From Gemmatimonadota bacterium (GTDB lineage: Bacteria; Gemmatimonadota; Gemmatimonadetes; Gemmatimonadales; GWC2-71-9), in contig CP070716.1 in assembly GCA_020350425.1 (NCBI GenBank), forward strand, positions 238,057 through 272,649: a DNA stretch of 34,593 nucleotides, written 5' to 3'. Below are positions 8,331-15,997 of the stretch, in pieces; position 1 is the first letter of the stretch; every line of letters begins with the position of its first letter. The notes under the pieces are model-generated. The model saw only the letters and a list, made by a program, of their open reading frames with translations, was not told the origin of the DNA and ran no database searches. The position numbers were made by a program, and so were the translations under genes.

Positions 8331-8358
8331 AGACAATCCCCACGGATCGTCAGACAAT
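8331..8358. promoter_or_regulatory. Direct repeat AGACAAT, 21-bp phased, before the 8366 operon
   Basis: AGACAAT occurs at 8331-8337 and again at 8352-8358, a 21-base period (two helical turns), in the 135-base gap between the divergent ligase gene and the operon starting at 8366. The second copy ends 7 bases before ATG 8366. This arrangement fits an activator or repressor site on one DNA face. No protein is assigned. Confidence 0.35.
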
Positions 8359-8365
8359 TGAGTGG

Positions 8366-8884
8366 ATGTTCACGCTCCTCAAGCTGCTCCAATCCCTCGT
8401 CCGTGCCCTGCACTCCGAGGGCACGCCACAGCAGGTCGCCGCGGGCATCGCCCTTGGGGCCGCGCTGGGACTGACGCCGCTGCTCAGCCTGCACAATCTG
8501 CTCATCGTCGCCGCGATCTTCCTGCTGCGGGTCTCGGTGCCGGGTGCGATCCTGGGGTGGCTGATCGCGTTGCCCCTGGGTTTCCTGCTCGACCCGCTGT
8601 TCGACACCGCGGGGAGCGCGCTGCTGATCGACGCGGGGCCGCTGCAGCCGGTGTGGACGGCGATCTACAACACGCCGGTGCTGTCGCTGAGCAACGTGAA
8701 CAACACGGTCGTGCTGGGGAGCGTCGTGGGATGGCTGTTGCTGGCCTTTCCCATCTTCCTCCTCGCCAGGGCCGGCGTGCGCAGGTACCGCGCCACCCTG
8801 GGCCCTCGCATCGAGCGCTCGCGAGCCGTCCGTGCCGTGCGCGCCACCAAGCTCTACAACCTGTTCCGCCTGTTTCAACCCTGA
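8366..8884 (+). CDS. TIGR03546-like membrane protein (DUF2062-like)
   Basis: The product is 172 residues. It starts with an amphipathic segment and the family-like block GTPQQVAAGIALGAALGLTP, then three to four hydrophobic membrane segments (about 29-75 and 115-140) and a basic C-terminal tail. This matches my recollection of the uncharacterised family TIGR03546, described as one half of a two-gene pair found only in bacteria with outer membranes. The other half, TIGR03545, is the next gene: TGA 8882-8884 overlaps ATG 8884 by one base, implying translational coupling. Its role is unknown; a partner of the envelope protein is the natural inference. The ribosome site is weak (GAGTGG). Confidence 0.8.
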   Translation: MFTLLKLLQSLVRALHSEGTPQQVAAGIALGAALGLTPLLSLHNLLIVAAIFLLRVSVPGAILGWLIALPLGFLLDPLFDTAGSALLIDAGPLQPVWTAIYNTPVLSLSNVNNTVVLGSVVGWLLLAFPIFLLARAGVRRYRATLGPRIERSRAVRAVRATKLYNLFRLFQP

Positions 8885-10743
8885 TGCGACGGCCAAAGCT
8901 GTTCCGCTGGCGGGCCATCGTGCCGCTCGGTTTGGTGACGGGGCTGTTGGCGCTGGCCTGGTGGGCGCTGCTGGATCGCGTCGTGGAGCGGGTCGTCGAG
9001 GAGACCGGCGCCTACCTCGTGGGCGCGCGCGTGGATCTGGAGAGTGCCGACGTTCGGCTGCGGGAGGGCAGGGTGGTGTTGCGGGGGCTCGAGGTCACCG
9101 ATCCGAGCGCGCCGATGAGCAATCTGTTCGAGGCGGCGGAGATCGTCGCGGACGTGCGGCTGCGGCCGCTGCTGGAGAGGAAGATCAACGTTGATACGGT
9201 GGTGGTGCGTGGCGTCCGGTTCGGCACGGCGCGCGACGAGTCGGGGGAGCTGGAGGATCCCAGCCCGCAGAGCGGTCTCATTGCCCGGGAGGTTTCGGCC
9301 TGGGCCGACGCGGTGCGCGTGCCGCCCCTCAGCCTCGAAGGACTGGGGCGGGTCGTGGATGCGGCCGCGGTCGACGCCGACAGCCTGCGCACCCTGGTCG
9401 AAGCGCGCGCGCTCGCCGCTCGCGCCGACGAGGTTCGCACGACATGGGACCGTGCGCTGGCCGGACTCGACCCGCGGCCGCGCATCGATTCGGCGGAGGC
9501 CCTGGTGCGGCGTCTCCAGAACACCGACCTGCGCGGTCTGAACGTCCTTGGCGCCAGCCGCCTCGTCGGCGACGCGCGCGCCACGATCTCCGAGCTGGGC
9601 ACACTCGGAGAGGGCATCGACGACCTCAGCCGGACCGGACAGGCGAGTCTCGCGGACGTGCGCACGCAGCTCGCCGGCCTGGCCGCGGCGCGGCAGGCAG
9701 ACTACGCCTACGCCCGGGGCCTGCTCGAGCTGCCGTCGCTCGACGCGCCCGACATTTCCCCAGCCATCTTCGGCGAGGCGGCCATCGCCTGGGTGCGGCC
9801 CGTGCTCTACTGGCTCCGGCTCGCCGAGGAGTACCTGCCGCCCGGCATCGATCCTCGGCGGTTTCGGGGGCCGAAGCGGCCGCGCCGGGCGGGCACGACG
9901 GTCACGTTTCCCAGCGCCGCCTCCGGCCCGCGCTTCCTCCTGGAGTACGGTGAGCTGGGGCTGGAGCTGGGGGGCGAGGGGCTCGCGGCGGGAGCGTATT
10001 CGGCCCGCGTCACCGGCCTCACGTCGCAGCCCACCCTCTACGGCAAGCCGCTCGAGCTGGTGGCGCGCCGCGCCGGCGCGGCCGTCGGTCCCAGCGACGT
10101 TGCGGTACGCGCGCTGCTCGACCACGTGTCGGCGCCGGTCGTCGACTCCCTCGACGTCTCGCTCGGGGGCATCCAACTGCCCTCGCTCGACCTCGAGGCG
10201 TTGGGCGCGCGCCTCGTTCTGGGCGAAGGCGCGACCCAGCTGCGCCTCGCGCGCTCGGGGGACCGGCTCGGGGCCCGGTGGTCGTGGCGTGCGCCGCAGG
10301 CGACGTGGGTGAGACTGCGGGGAACGGCGAGCGGCGACGAGGCAGCGGGAGCGGCGCAGGTCGGCACGCGCGCGTGGGCCGAGGAGCTTCTCTGGCGCAC
10401 CGTGTCGGAGCTGCGCGACGTGCGGATCGACGTGGAGCTGTCAGGTGCCCTGCGGGAGCCGTCGCTGAGCGTGCGGTCGAACGTGGGGCAGGCCGTCGCG
10501 AGCGGCCTCCGGCGCGAGTTGGGGCGCGAGGTCGAGCGCGTGGAGCGGGAGACACGGGCGCGGGTGGACGCGCTGGTGGACGAGCAGGTCGCCAGGGCGC
10601 GGCGCGGCGTCGCGGACCTCGAGACGAAGTACGTCGACGAGATCGACGGAGCTCGAGAGGCCCTCGCGGCGGTCCGGCAGCAGCTCGAGCGGGAGGTGCA
10701 GCGCCTGGGCGGCCGGCTGCCCGGGGGGCTCCGTATTCCTTAA
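8884..10743 (+). CDS. TIGR03545 / AsmA-like envelope protein
   Basis: The product is 619 residues. One N-terminal membrane helix (about 13-33) is followed by a periplasmic-type domain whose start strongly resembles AsmA-family proteins: a short block describing scaffold strands (VRLREGRVVLRGLEVTDP), then a LRPLLERKINVDTVVVRGV repeat. The central part is rich in Ala and Arg, and about residues 535-605 form a charged coiled coil (LRRELGREVERVERETRARV). AsmA-type proteins bridge inner and outer membranes and move phospholipid, which would suit this pair, but this function is inferred from resemblance only. It is coupled to the gene before it and is followed 12 bases later by the synthetase fusion gene. 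Confidence 0.8.
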   Translation: MRRPKLFRWRAIVPLGLVTGLLALAWWALLDRVVERVVEETGAYLVGARVDLESADVRLREGRVVLRGLEVTDPSAPMSNLFEAAEIVADVRLRPLLERKINVDTVVVRGVRFGTARDESGELEDPSPQSGLIAREVSAWADAVRVPPLSLEGLGRVVDAAAVDADSLRTLVEARALAARADEVRTTWDRALAGLDPRPRIDSAEALVRRLQNTDLRGLNVLGASRLVGDARATISELGTLGEGIDDLSRTGQASLADVRTQLAGLAAARQADYAYARGLLELPSLDAPDISPAIFGEAAIAWVRPVLYWLRLAEEYLPPGIDPRRFRGPKRPRRAGTTVTFPSAASGPRFLLEYGELGLELGGEGLAAGAYSARVTGLTSQPTLYGKPLELVARRAGAAVGPSDVAVRALLDHVSAPVVDSLDVSLGGIQLPSLDLEALGARLVLGEGATQLRLARSGDRLGARWSWRAPQATWVRLRGTASGDEAAGAAQVGTRAWAEELLWRTVSELRDVRIDVELSGALREPSLSVRSNVGQAVASGLRRELGREVERVERETRARVDALVDEQVARARRGVADLETKYVDEIDGAREALAAVRQQLEREVQRLGGRLPGGLRIP

Positions 10744-10755
10744 TATGGTAGAGTC

Positions 10756-13700
10756 ATGACCAGCGTCGCCGATCTTCGGGATCTCACCGAGCTGCCATCG
10801 GACCAGGTGGCGGCCCGCGTCACGAGTGCCCTGGAGGAGGCCGGCCGGGGCAGCACGCCGCCAGCCGAGGCCCTGCAGCTCGACCGCGCGGCGGTCGCGG
10901 CCGTGCGGGAGGCGCCGCATCCCGAATCGGTGCTCGAGCGCATCGACCCGGAGCGGATCGGCGAGCTGCTCGCGCGCTGTGCCGCGCGCTGCGCCGCCGC
11001 GGACTCCATGCCCGAACGCGATCTGCGGGTGCTCACGTGGGATGCGCTCGACCTGGCGCGTCGACCTGCGGTGGTGAAACGGGTCGCGCCGTCGGCCACC
11101 GCGAGCTGGGCGGGGGGAATCCTGGCGGCCGTGGAGGCGTCGCATTTCGCCGTCGGTCCGCTGTTCCGCCAGCGCACCAGAACGTACGGCCCCAAGGTCC
11201 TGTTCGAGATCCCCGAGGGCGCGAAGAGCCATCGCCTCACCTGGCAGCAGGTGGCGGCGCGCGTGGACGCCGTGGCGCGCGGCCTCCTCTCGCTCGACGA
11301 GCCGGATGCGATCCAGCCGATCGCCATCGTTTCCGAGAACCGCCTCGAGATGGCGATCGTCGACCTGGCCTGCCTGACCTCGGGCCTGGTGAACGTGGTC
11401 GTCCCCGCCAACGCCACCGAGGCCGATGTGGGGTACATCCTGCGCCACGCCAAAGTGCGAACGGTGGTGGTCTCCGGACGGGGGCAACTCCACAAGGTGC
11501 AGAAGAACCGGGAGACCCTTCCCGACCTGCGGCGCGTGATCAGCATGGACGGGCTCGGCGACCAGGGCGCGGAGGTCATGAGCCTGCGCGAGCTGGAGGG
11601 GCGGGCGGGCCGCGTGTCGAGCCTGACGGCGCAGCAGCGCGGCGACGCGGTGCGCGTCGGCGACCTGGCCACCGTGATGTACACGTCGGGCACGACCGGG
11701 ATGCCCAAGGGCATCCAGTACTCGCACCGCAACCTGGTGTTCAAGCGGTTCGCTCGAGGGATCGCCCTGCCCGAGATCGGCGACCGGGACGTGTTCCTCT
11801 CCTACCTCCCGCTGTTCCACACGTTCGGTCGGTACCTCGAGATGCTGGGCTGCGTCTTTTGGGGGGCGAAGTACTGCTTCCTGCTCGATCCGTCCATGGG
11901 CGCCCTCGTCGACGGGATGACGCGGTACCGCCCCTCGGTGTTCATCAGCGTGCCGCGCAAGTGGATGCAGCTGTACGACGCGATCGCGCAGCGGGCGAAT
12001 CCCCTCGAGGCGCCCGATGAGGAGCTGCGAGAGGTCACCGCGCAAGTGACGGGCGGGCGGCTCGCGTGGGGACTGTCGGCGGCTGGCTACCTCGATCCCG
12101 AGATCTTCAAGTTCTTTCATCGCCAGGGCATCCAGCTGCTCAGCGGCTTCGGGATGAGCGAGGCGACGGGTGGCGTTACCATGACGCCGCCGCACCAGTA
12201 CAAGCACAATTCCCTCGGGGTCGCCCTGCCCGGCATCGAGTTGAAGCTGGCCGAGGACGGGGAGCTGCTGATGCGCGGGCCCTACGTGATGATGGGCTAT
12301 CTCGATCCGCCCGACGGCGAGCCCTCGTTCGATGAGGACGGCTGGCTGCACAGCGGCGATCTGATGCAGATGGACGACGCAGGGCACATCCAGCTGGTCG
12401 ATCGGAAGAAGGAGATCTACAAGAACGTCAAGGGCCAGACGATCGCGCCGCAACGCATCGAGAACCTGTTTCGCGAGTTCGAGTCGGTGGGCCGCGTGTT
12501 CCTGGTGGGTGACCACCGCGAGTACAACACCCTGCTGGTCTATCCCAACCCCGCGTACCAGAGCCTGGACTTCGCCTCGATGTCGATCCACGAGATCCGG
12601 GACCACTTCCGGTCGCTCGTGACGTCGGTCAACCAGTTCGTGGCGCCGTTCGAGCGCATCGTGGACTTCTACGTCATCGACAGGGATCTCGACGCCGACA
12701 AGGGCGAGCTCACCCCCAAGGGAACGCCGCGTCGCAAGACCGTGGTCGAGAACTTCGCGGACGTCATCGACTCGCTGTATCGGCGGGCGCACCTGCACGT
12801 GGGAGGCGTGGAGCTGACGCTGCCCAACTGGCTGTTTCAGTACCTCGGCCTCACCGCGCAGGACGTGGAGATCCACAAGGGGGCGCTGAGGCTGCCGTCG
12901 GTCGGGACGACGCTGACGGTCAGACGGCTCGACGAAACGCGGATTCAGGTGGGAGCGGGGGTCTACGAGACGAATCGCAAGACCGTCAACCTCGGCGCGT
13001 TCCTCGCCACGCCGCGCCTCTGGCTGGGAAACGAGGAGCTGGTGGAGTTCGCGCCCCTGCAACCGACCCAGCGCCAGCGGCCCGGCCGGTCGCAGGAGGG
13101 GATCGAATGGGCGGGGCGCCCGGGAGCGTACAAGCCCAGTCCTGCCGAGCGCGACGCGCTCATCGAGTCCGCGCGACGCGCGGAGTGGAGCCTGGACGAC
13201 CTCGACCGCGCGGCCCGGCTCCTCTCGTGCGCCGATGCCGACGCGGCTCTCGATGCGGTGCGCCTGCTGGAGCGCGTGGTGGCGAACGAGGAAGGCCCGC
13301 TCGCCGACCCCGCCCGGTTCGTGCTCGCGCGGGGTGCGACCGCCGAGGCCTCCGATGTGCGGCGCCGGGCGTTCCAGACGCTGGTGCCGGTCGAGCGCGT
13401 GGTGCGGTTCACGCGCACGCTGCGGGACTTCTTCGAGCGCGATCCCGCGTTGCTCGACGAGGAGACGTCGGCGTTCCTCGGGGAGCGCAGCCTGCCCGAG
13501 GCCAAGGTCCAGGCGCTCATCGCGTACGCGGAGGCATCCTGTACCGGCGAGACGGGCAACGACCAGCTCGCCCTCTCGCTGCTGAGCTTCCTGGCGGAGT
13601 ACGGCGCCGGCCATCCCGTGCGGTTCCGCACGATCCGCGCCTTCCTGGTCCGCATGAGTCTGTTCGCCCGCAGCCAGGCACTGCGGGTGCACGCCGGCGG

Positions 13701-15516
13701 TGCGCGGGTCACGCTGGAGAACGGCTTCCGCCAGTGGCTCGGGTCCACATCCAAGATCGCGGTGGATACGGAGACGGGGCAGGAGTACCGCTGGGAGGAC
13801 GTCGTCGTATTCGAGGAGTCGACGGCCGACGAGCACCGCCGCCGCCTGCTGGGGGCCATCAAGAGCACGACGTTCCTGCGGGAGGCGCTCTTCCTCTTCT
13901 ATCGCGGCACCATCGTGCGCCTGCACGACATCCCGCCGGGCGGCGTGTGGATCCGGCTGCTCGGTACGCGTCACGGCAAGTCGGTGTATCGCGTCACCAT
14001 CCAAACGCGTGCGCAGGAAACCTACGAGGTGGCCGCCAATCTGGTCGACGAGCTGCCCGCCGAGCAGGTGCAGGAGGAGATCGACTGGCTCATTCTGTGC
14101 GGCGCGGCCGGGGCGCGGGACCCGGTGGTCGAGGAATTCGGCGGCCACATTCCCGAGCAGGATCTGTGGAGCGAGGAGTTCGTCAGTGGCGACACGCTCG
14201 ACCGGGAGCTGCGGCGTCTGTCCCGGCGGGCCCCGGAGCACGAGGGGTTGCGCCAGCTGTGGCCGTTCCTCGCGTGGAGCGCCCTGGCCGCGCTGGTGGA
14301 CTTCTGGGACCGCACCGGTCGACGCTGCGAGATCACCGACCTGAGCCCCGCCGACATCGTGCTGCCGACGCACGACTACCATCGAGGCTCGCGCATCGTC
14401 TCTCTCTCCGTCCGGCACGCGCACCGCGGGCTGCTCGATATGGTGCGTTCCTACAAGGAGGGATTCGTGCGCTCGGTGGAGGAGCAGTACGCCGAGCTCG
14501 CGGGCGACGTGGGGTGGGACGTGGTGTTCTCGTCGGTGTTGGAGGTGATCGGGGAGCAGGACGGCATCGCCGCCTACGAGCGGGCACTGGACGCCGAGCC
14601 GGACGCACCTGCCGCGCTGCGGGGTGCGCTCGAGGAGTACCTCTTCCACGTCAAGCGCAGAGGCTTCCTCCCCAAGCGACTCTACTTCGCCGCCAAGCGG
14701 TATCGTCGCTGGGCGCAATTGAACCAGGACGCGACGCCGCAGGCCCGCGCCGCGACATTGCAGGAGTTCTACGACACCTACGGGCTCGACGGCCTGGCCA
14801 TGTCGTATCCCGAAGTGCGTCTGCGATTCTTCCGCGAGACGGTGTTCCGCGACAGCAGCAGCGAGCTTCAGGGTGGGCTGGACGAGCTGACCGGCAAGGT
14901 CCGCAGCGGCGAGATCCGCAACGGGGAACTGGCCGGTGCCGTTGCCGACTTGCGACAGCGGATTCCGGTGGAGCCCGACGACGACTACTTCCTGGCGCGC
15001 ATTCCCTTTGCCTACCTGCGGCCGGAGGATACCGTGGACTTCGTCTCGGCGGACCTGGCCGGCAGCTCGCAGACGGAGATCGTGGTCGCGCTGGAGGACC
15101 TGGACGGGGGGCTCTTCCGGGTGCGGCACGCGCTGCTGCCAAGGGAGGTGGAGCGGCTGCACCGCTTGTTCCTCGCGGCGCGTCTGGATGTCCAGTTCGG
15201 GCCGGAGCACCGCTACCTGGTCGGCATCAACGAACGGGACCAGATCATCGGCGGTATCTACTACGAGATCGAGGAGGACGGCCAGCGGGCCCACCTCGAG
15301 AAAATCGTGGTTGCGGAGAGCTACCGGCGCAAAGGCGTGGCCGACGGCCTGATGAAGGAGTTCTTCAACCGCCTACGCGCCGCGGGCGTGAAGGCGGTCA
15401 CGACCGGCTTCTTCCGCCCTGAGTACTTCTACGCGCACGGCTTCAAGATCGAGAAGCGGTACGCCGGGCTGGTGAAGTCGTTGCAGGAGGGGGTCGCAGA
15501 TGGTGAAGGGCTCTGA
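10756..15516 (+). CDS. Giant fusion: adenylate-forming acyl-CoA synthetase + kinase-like middle + GNAT acyltransferase
   Basis: The product is 1586 residues. After an N-terminal helical region (about 1-115), residues about 130-665 are an AMP-binding (long-chain acyl-CoA synthetase type) domain: P-loop TSGTTGMPKG at 310-319, GFGMSEATGG, HSGD ending in D535, and LVDRKKEIYKNVKGQ at 547-561. The family forms acyl-AMP then acyl-CoA. The terminal lysine region is atypical (TPKGTPRRK, 653-661). Residues about 680-1420 match no family I recognise, but carry a glycine-loop-like LLGTRHGKSVYRV and a catalytic-loop-like TDLSPADIVL at 1194-1203. Residues about 1440-1580 are a GNAT acetyltransferase with R1524-x-x-G1527-x-A1529 (ESYRRKGVADGLM) and FYAHGF. 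The start at ATG 10756 is supported by position only. It overlaps the next gene by 17 bases. The two outer domains are secure; the middle is speculative. Confidence 0.9.
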   Translation: MTSVADLRDLTELPSDQVAARVTSALEEAGRGSTPPAEALQLDRAAVAAVREAPHPESVLERIDPERIGELLARCAARCAAADSMPERDLRVLTWDALDLARRPAVVKRVAPSATASWAGGILAAVEASHFAVGPLFRQRTRTYGPKVLFEIPEGAKSHRLTWQQVAARVDAVARGLLSLDEPDAIQPIAIVSENRLEMAIVDLACLTSGLVNVVVPANATEADVGYILRHAKVRTVVVSGRGQLHKVQKNRETLPDLRRVISMDGLGDQGAEVMSLRELEGRAGRVSSLTAQQRGDAVRVGDLATVMYTSGTTGMPKGIQYSHRNLVFKRFARGIALPEIGDRDVFLSYLPLFHTFGRYLEMLGCVFWGAKYCFLLDPSMGALVDGMTRYRPSVFISVPRKWMQLYDAIAQRANPLEAPDEELREVTAQVTGGRLAWGLSAAGYLDPEIFKFFHRQGIQLLSGFGMSEATGGVTMTPPHQYKHNSLGVALPGIELKLAEDGELLMRGPYVMMGYLDPPDGEPSFDEDGWLHSGDLMQMDDAGHIQLVDRKKEIYKNVKGQTIAPQRIENLFREFESVGRVFLVGDHREYNTLLVYPNPAYQSLDFASMSIHEIRDHFRSLVTSVNQFVAPFERIVDFYVIDRDLDADKGELTPKGTPRRKTVVENFADVIDSLYRRAHLHVGGVELTLPNWLFQYLGLTAQDVEIHKGALRLPSVGTTLTVRRLDETRIQVGAGVYETNRKTVNLGAFLATPRLWLGNEELVEFAPLQPTQRQRPGRSQEGIEWAGRPGAYKPSPAERDALIESARRAEWSLDDLDRAARLLSCADADAALDAVRLLERVVANEEGPLADPARFVLARGATAEASDVRRRAFQTLVPVERVVRFTRTLRDFFERDPALLDEETSAFLGERSLPEAKVQALIAYAEASCTGETGNDQLALSLLSFLAEYGAGHPVRFRTIRAFLVRMSLFARSQALRVHAGGARVTLENGFRQWLGSTSKIAVDTETGQEYRWEDVVVFEESTADEHRRRLLGAIKSTTFLREALFLFYRGTIVRLHDIPPGGVWIRLLGTRHGKSVYRVTIQTRAQETYEVAANLVDELPAEQVQEEIDWLILCGAAGARDPVVEEFGGHIPEQDLWSEEFVSGDTLDRELRRLSRRAPEHEGLRQLWPFLAWSALAALVDFWDRTGRRCEITDLSPADIVLPTHDYHRGSRIVSLSVRHAHRGLLDMVRSYKEGFVRSVEEQYAELAGDVGWDVVFSSVLEVIGEQDGIAAYERALDAEPDAPAALRGALEEYLFHVKRRGFLPKRLYFAAKRYRRWAQLNQDATPQARAATLQEFYDTYGLDGLAMSYPEVRLRFFRETVFRDSSSELQGGLDELTGKVRSGEIRNGELAGAVADLRQRIPVEPDDDYFLARIPFAYLRPEDTVDFVSADLAGSSQTEIVVALEDLDGGLFRVRHALLPREVERLHRLFLAARLDVQFGPEHRYLVGINERDQIIGGIYYEIEEDGQRAHLEKIVVAESYRRKGVADGLMKEFFNRLRAAGVKAVTTGFFRPEYFYAHGFKIEKRYAGLVKSLQEGVADGEGL

Positions 15517-15922
15517 CGCCTTGGGAGGGGGCGTGCCCGCTCGCGCCCCGACGTTCTGCACGGCCATCAACTGTTTGGACGGCAGGGTCCAGCTCCCCGT
15601 GATCTCCCACCTCCGGCAGCGCTTCGGCGTGGACTTTGTCGACATGGTGACCGAGCCAGGTCCCGTCGGGCTGCTTGCCGCACGGACGAACGTCGCGGCG
15701 GTGCAGAGCATCCGTGAGCGCGTGAAGCTCACGCTCGAGCGTCACCAGTCATGCGGCATCGGCGTGGTCGCGCACCACGACTGCGCCGGCAACCCGGTGA
15801 CCGCAGCGATCCAGCAGCAGCAGCTTCGCGCGTGTGTGCCTCTGCTCCGGGAGTGGTTCCCGGCGCTCCCCGTGATTGCGTTGTGGGTGGACGAGCACGG
15901 CGTGGTGCAGGAAATGGGCTAA
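15500..15922 (+). CDS. Small beta-carbonic-anhydrase-like zinc protein
   Basis: The product is 140 residues, about 60-80 shorter than usual beta-carbonic anhydrases. The first zinc-ligand box reads C25-L-D27-G-R29 (the family norm is CxDSR) and the second H92-H-D-C95 (HxxC), with GIGVVAHHDCAGNP around it. The intervening TEPGPVGLL resembles the family's loop between the ligands. Thus Cys/His/Cys zinc ligands and the Asp-Arg dyad are all present, although Ser of the first box is Gly. It could hydrate CO2 or act as a zinc sensor-type paralogue. ATG 15500 lies within the end of the fusion gene, 8 bases after GGAGGGGG, so the two are translationally coupled. A strong hairpin follows. Confidence 0.75.
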   Translation: MVKGSDALGGGVPARAPTFCTAINCLDGRVQLPVISHLRQRFGVDFVDMVTEPGPVGLLAARTNVAAVQSIRERVKLTLERHQSCGIGVVAHHDCAGNPVTAAIQQQQLRACVPLLREWFPALPVIALWVDEHGVVQEMG

Positions 15923-15945
15923 TCGGCCGGCCGTGCCGCACGCAA

Positions 15946-15972
15946 ACAGGGGCACCTTGCGGGTGCCCCTGT
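15946..15972. terminator. Strong hairpin terminator between convergent genes
   Basis: A perfect 11-bp stem, ACAGGGGCACC (15946-15956) and GGTGCCCCTGT (15962-15972), with a 5-base loop, lies between the end of the operon (15922) and the minus-strand citrate synthase stop (15998). No T-run follows on the plus strand. Confidence 0.75.
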
Positions 15973-15997
15973 CGCTCGGTGCCCCCCGAGGGGTGGG

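Noticed and set aside
10441..15294. A 1617-codon open frame antisense to the acyl-CoA synthetase/GNAT fusion
   Set aside because: It is a GC-rich shadow frame: its product is low-complexity Arg/Leu/Glu/Val-rich sequence without domains, and the sense strand has clear synthetase and GNAT motifs.
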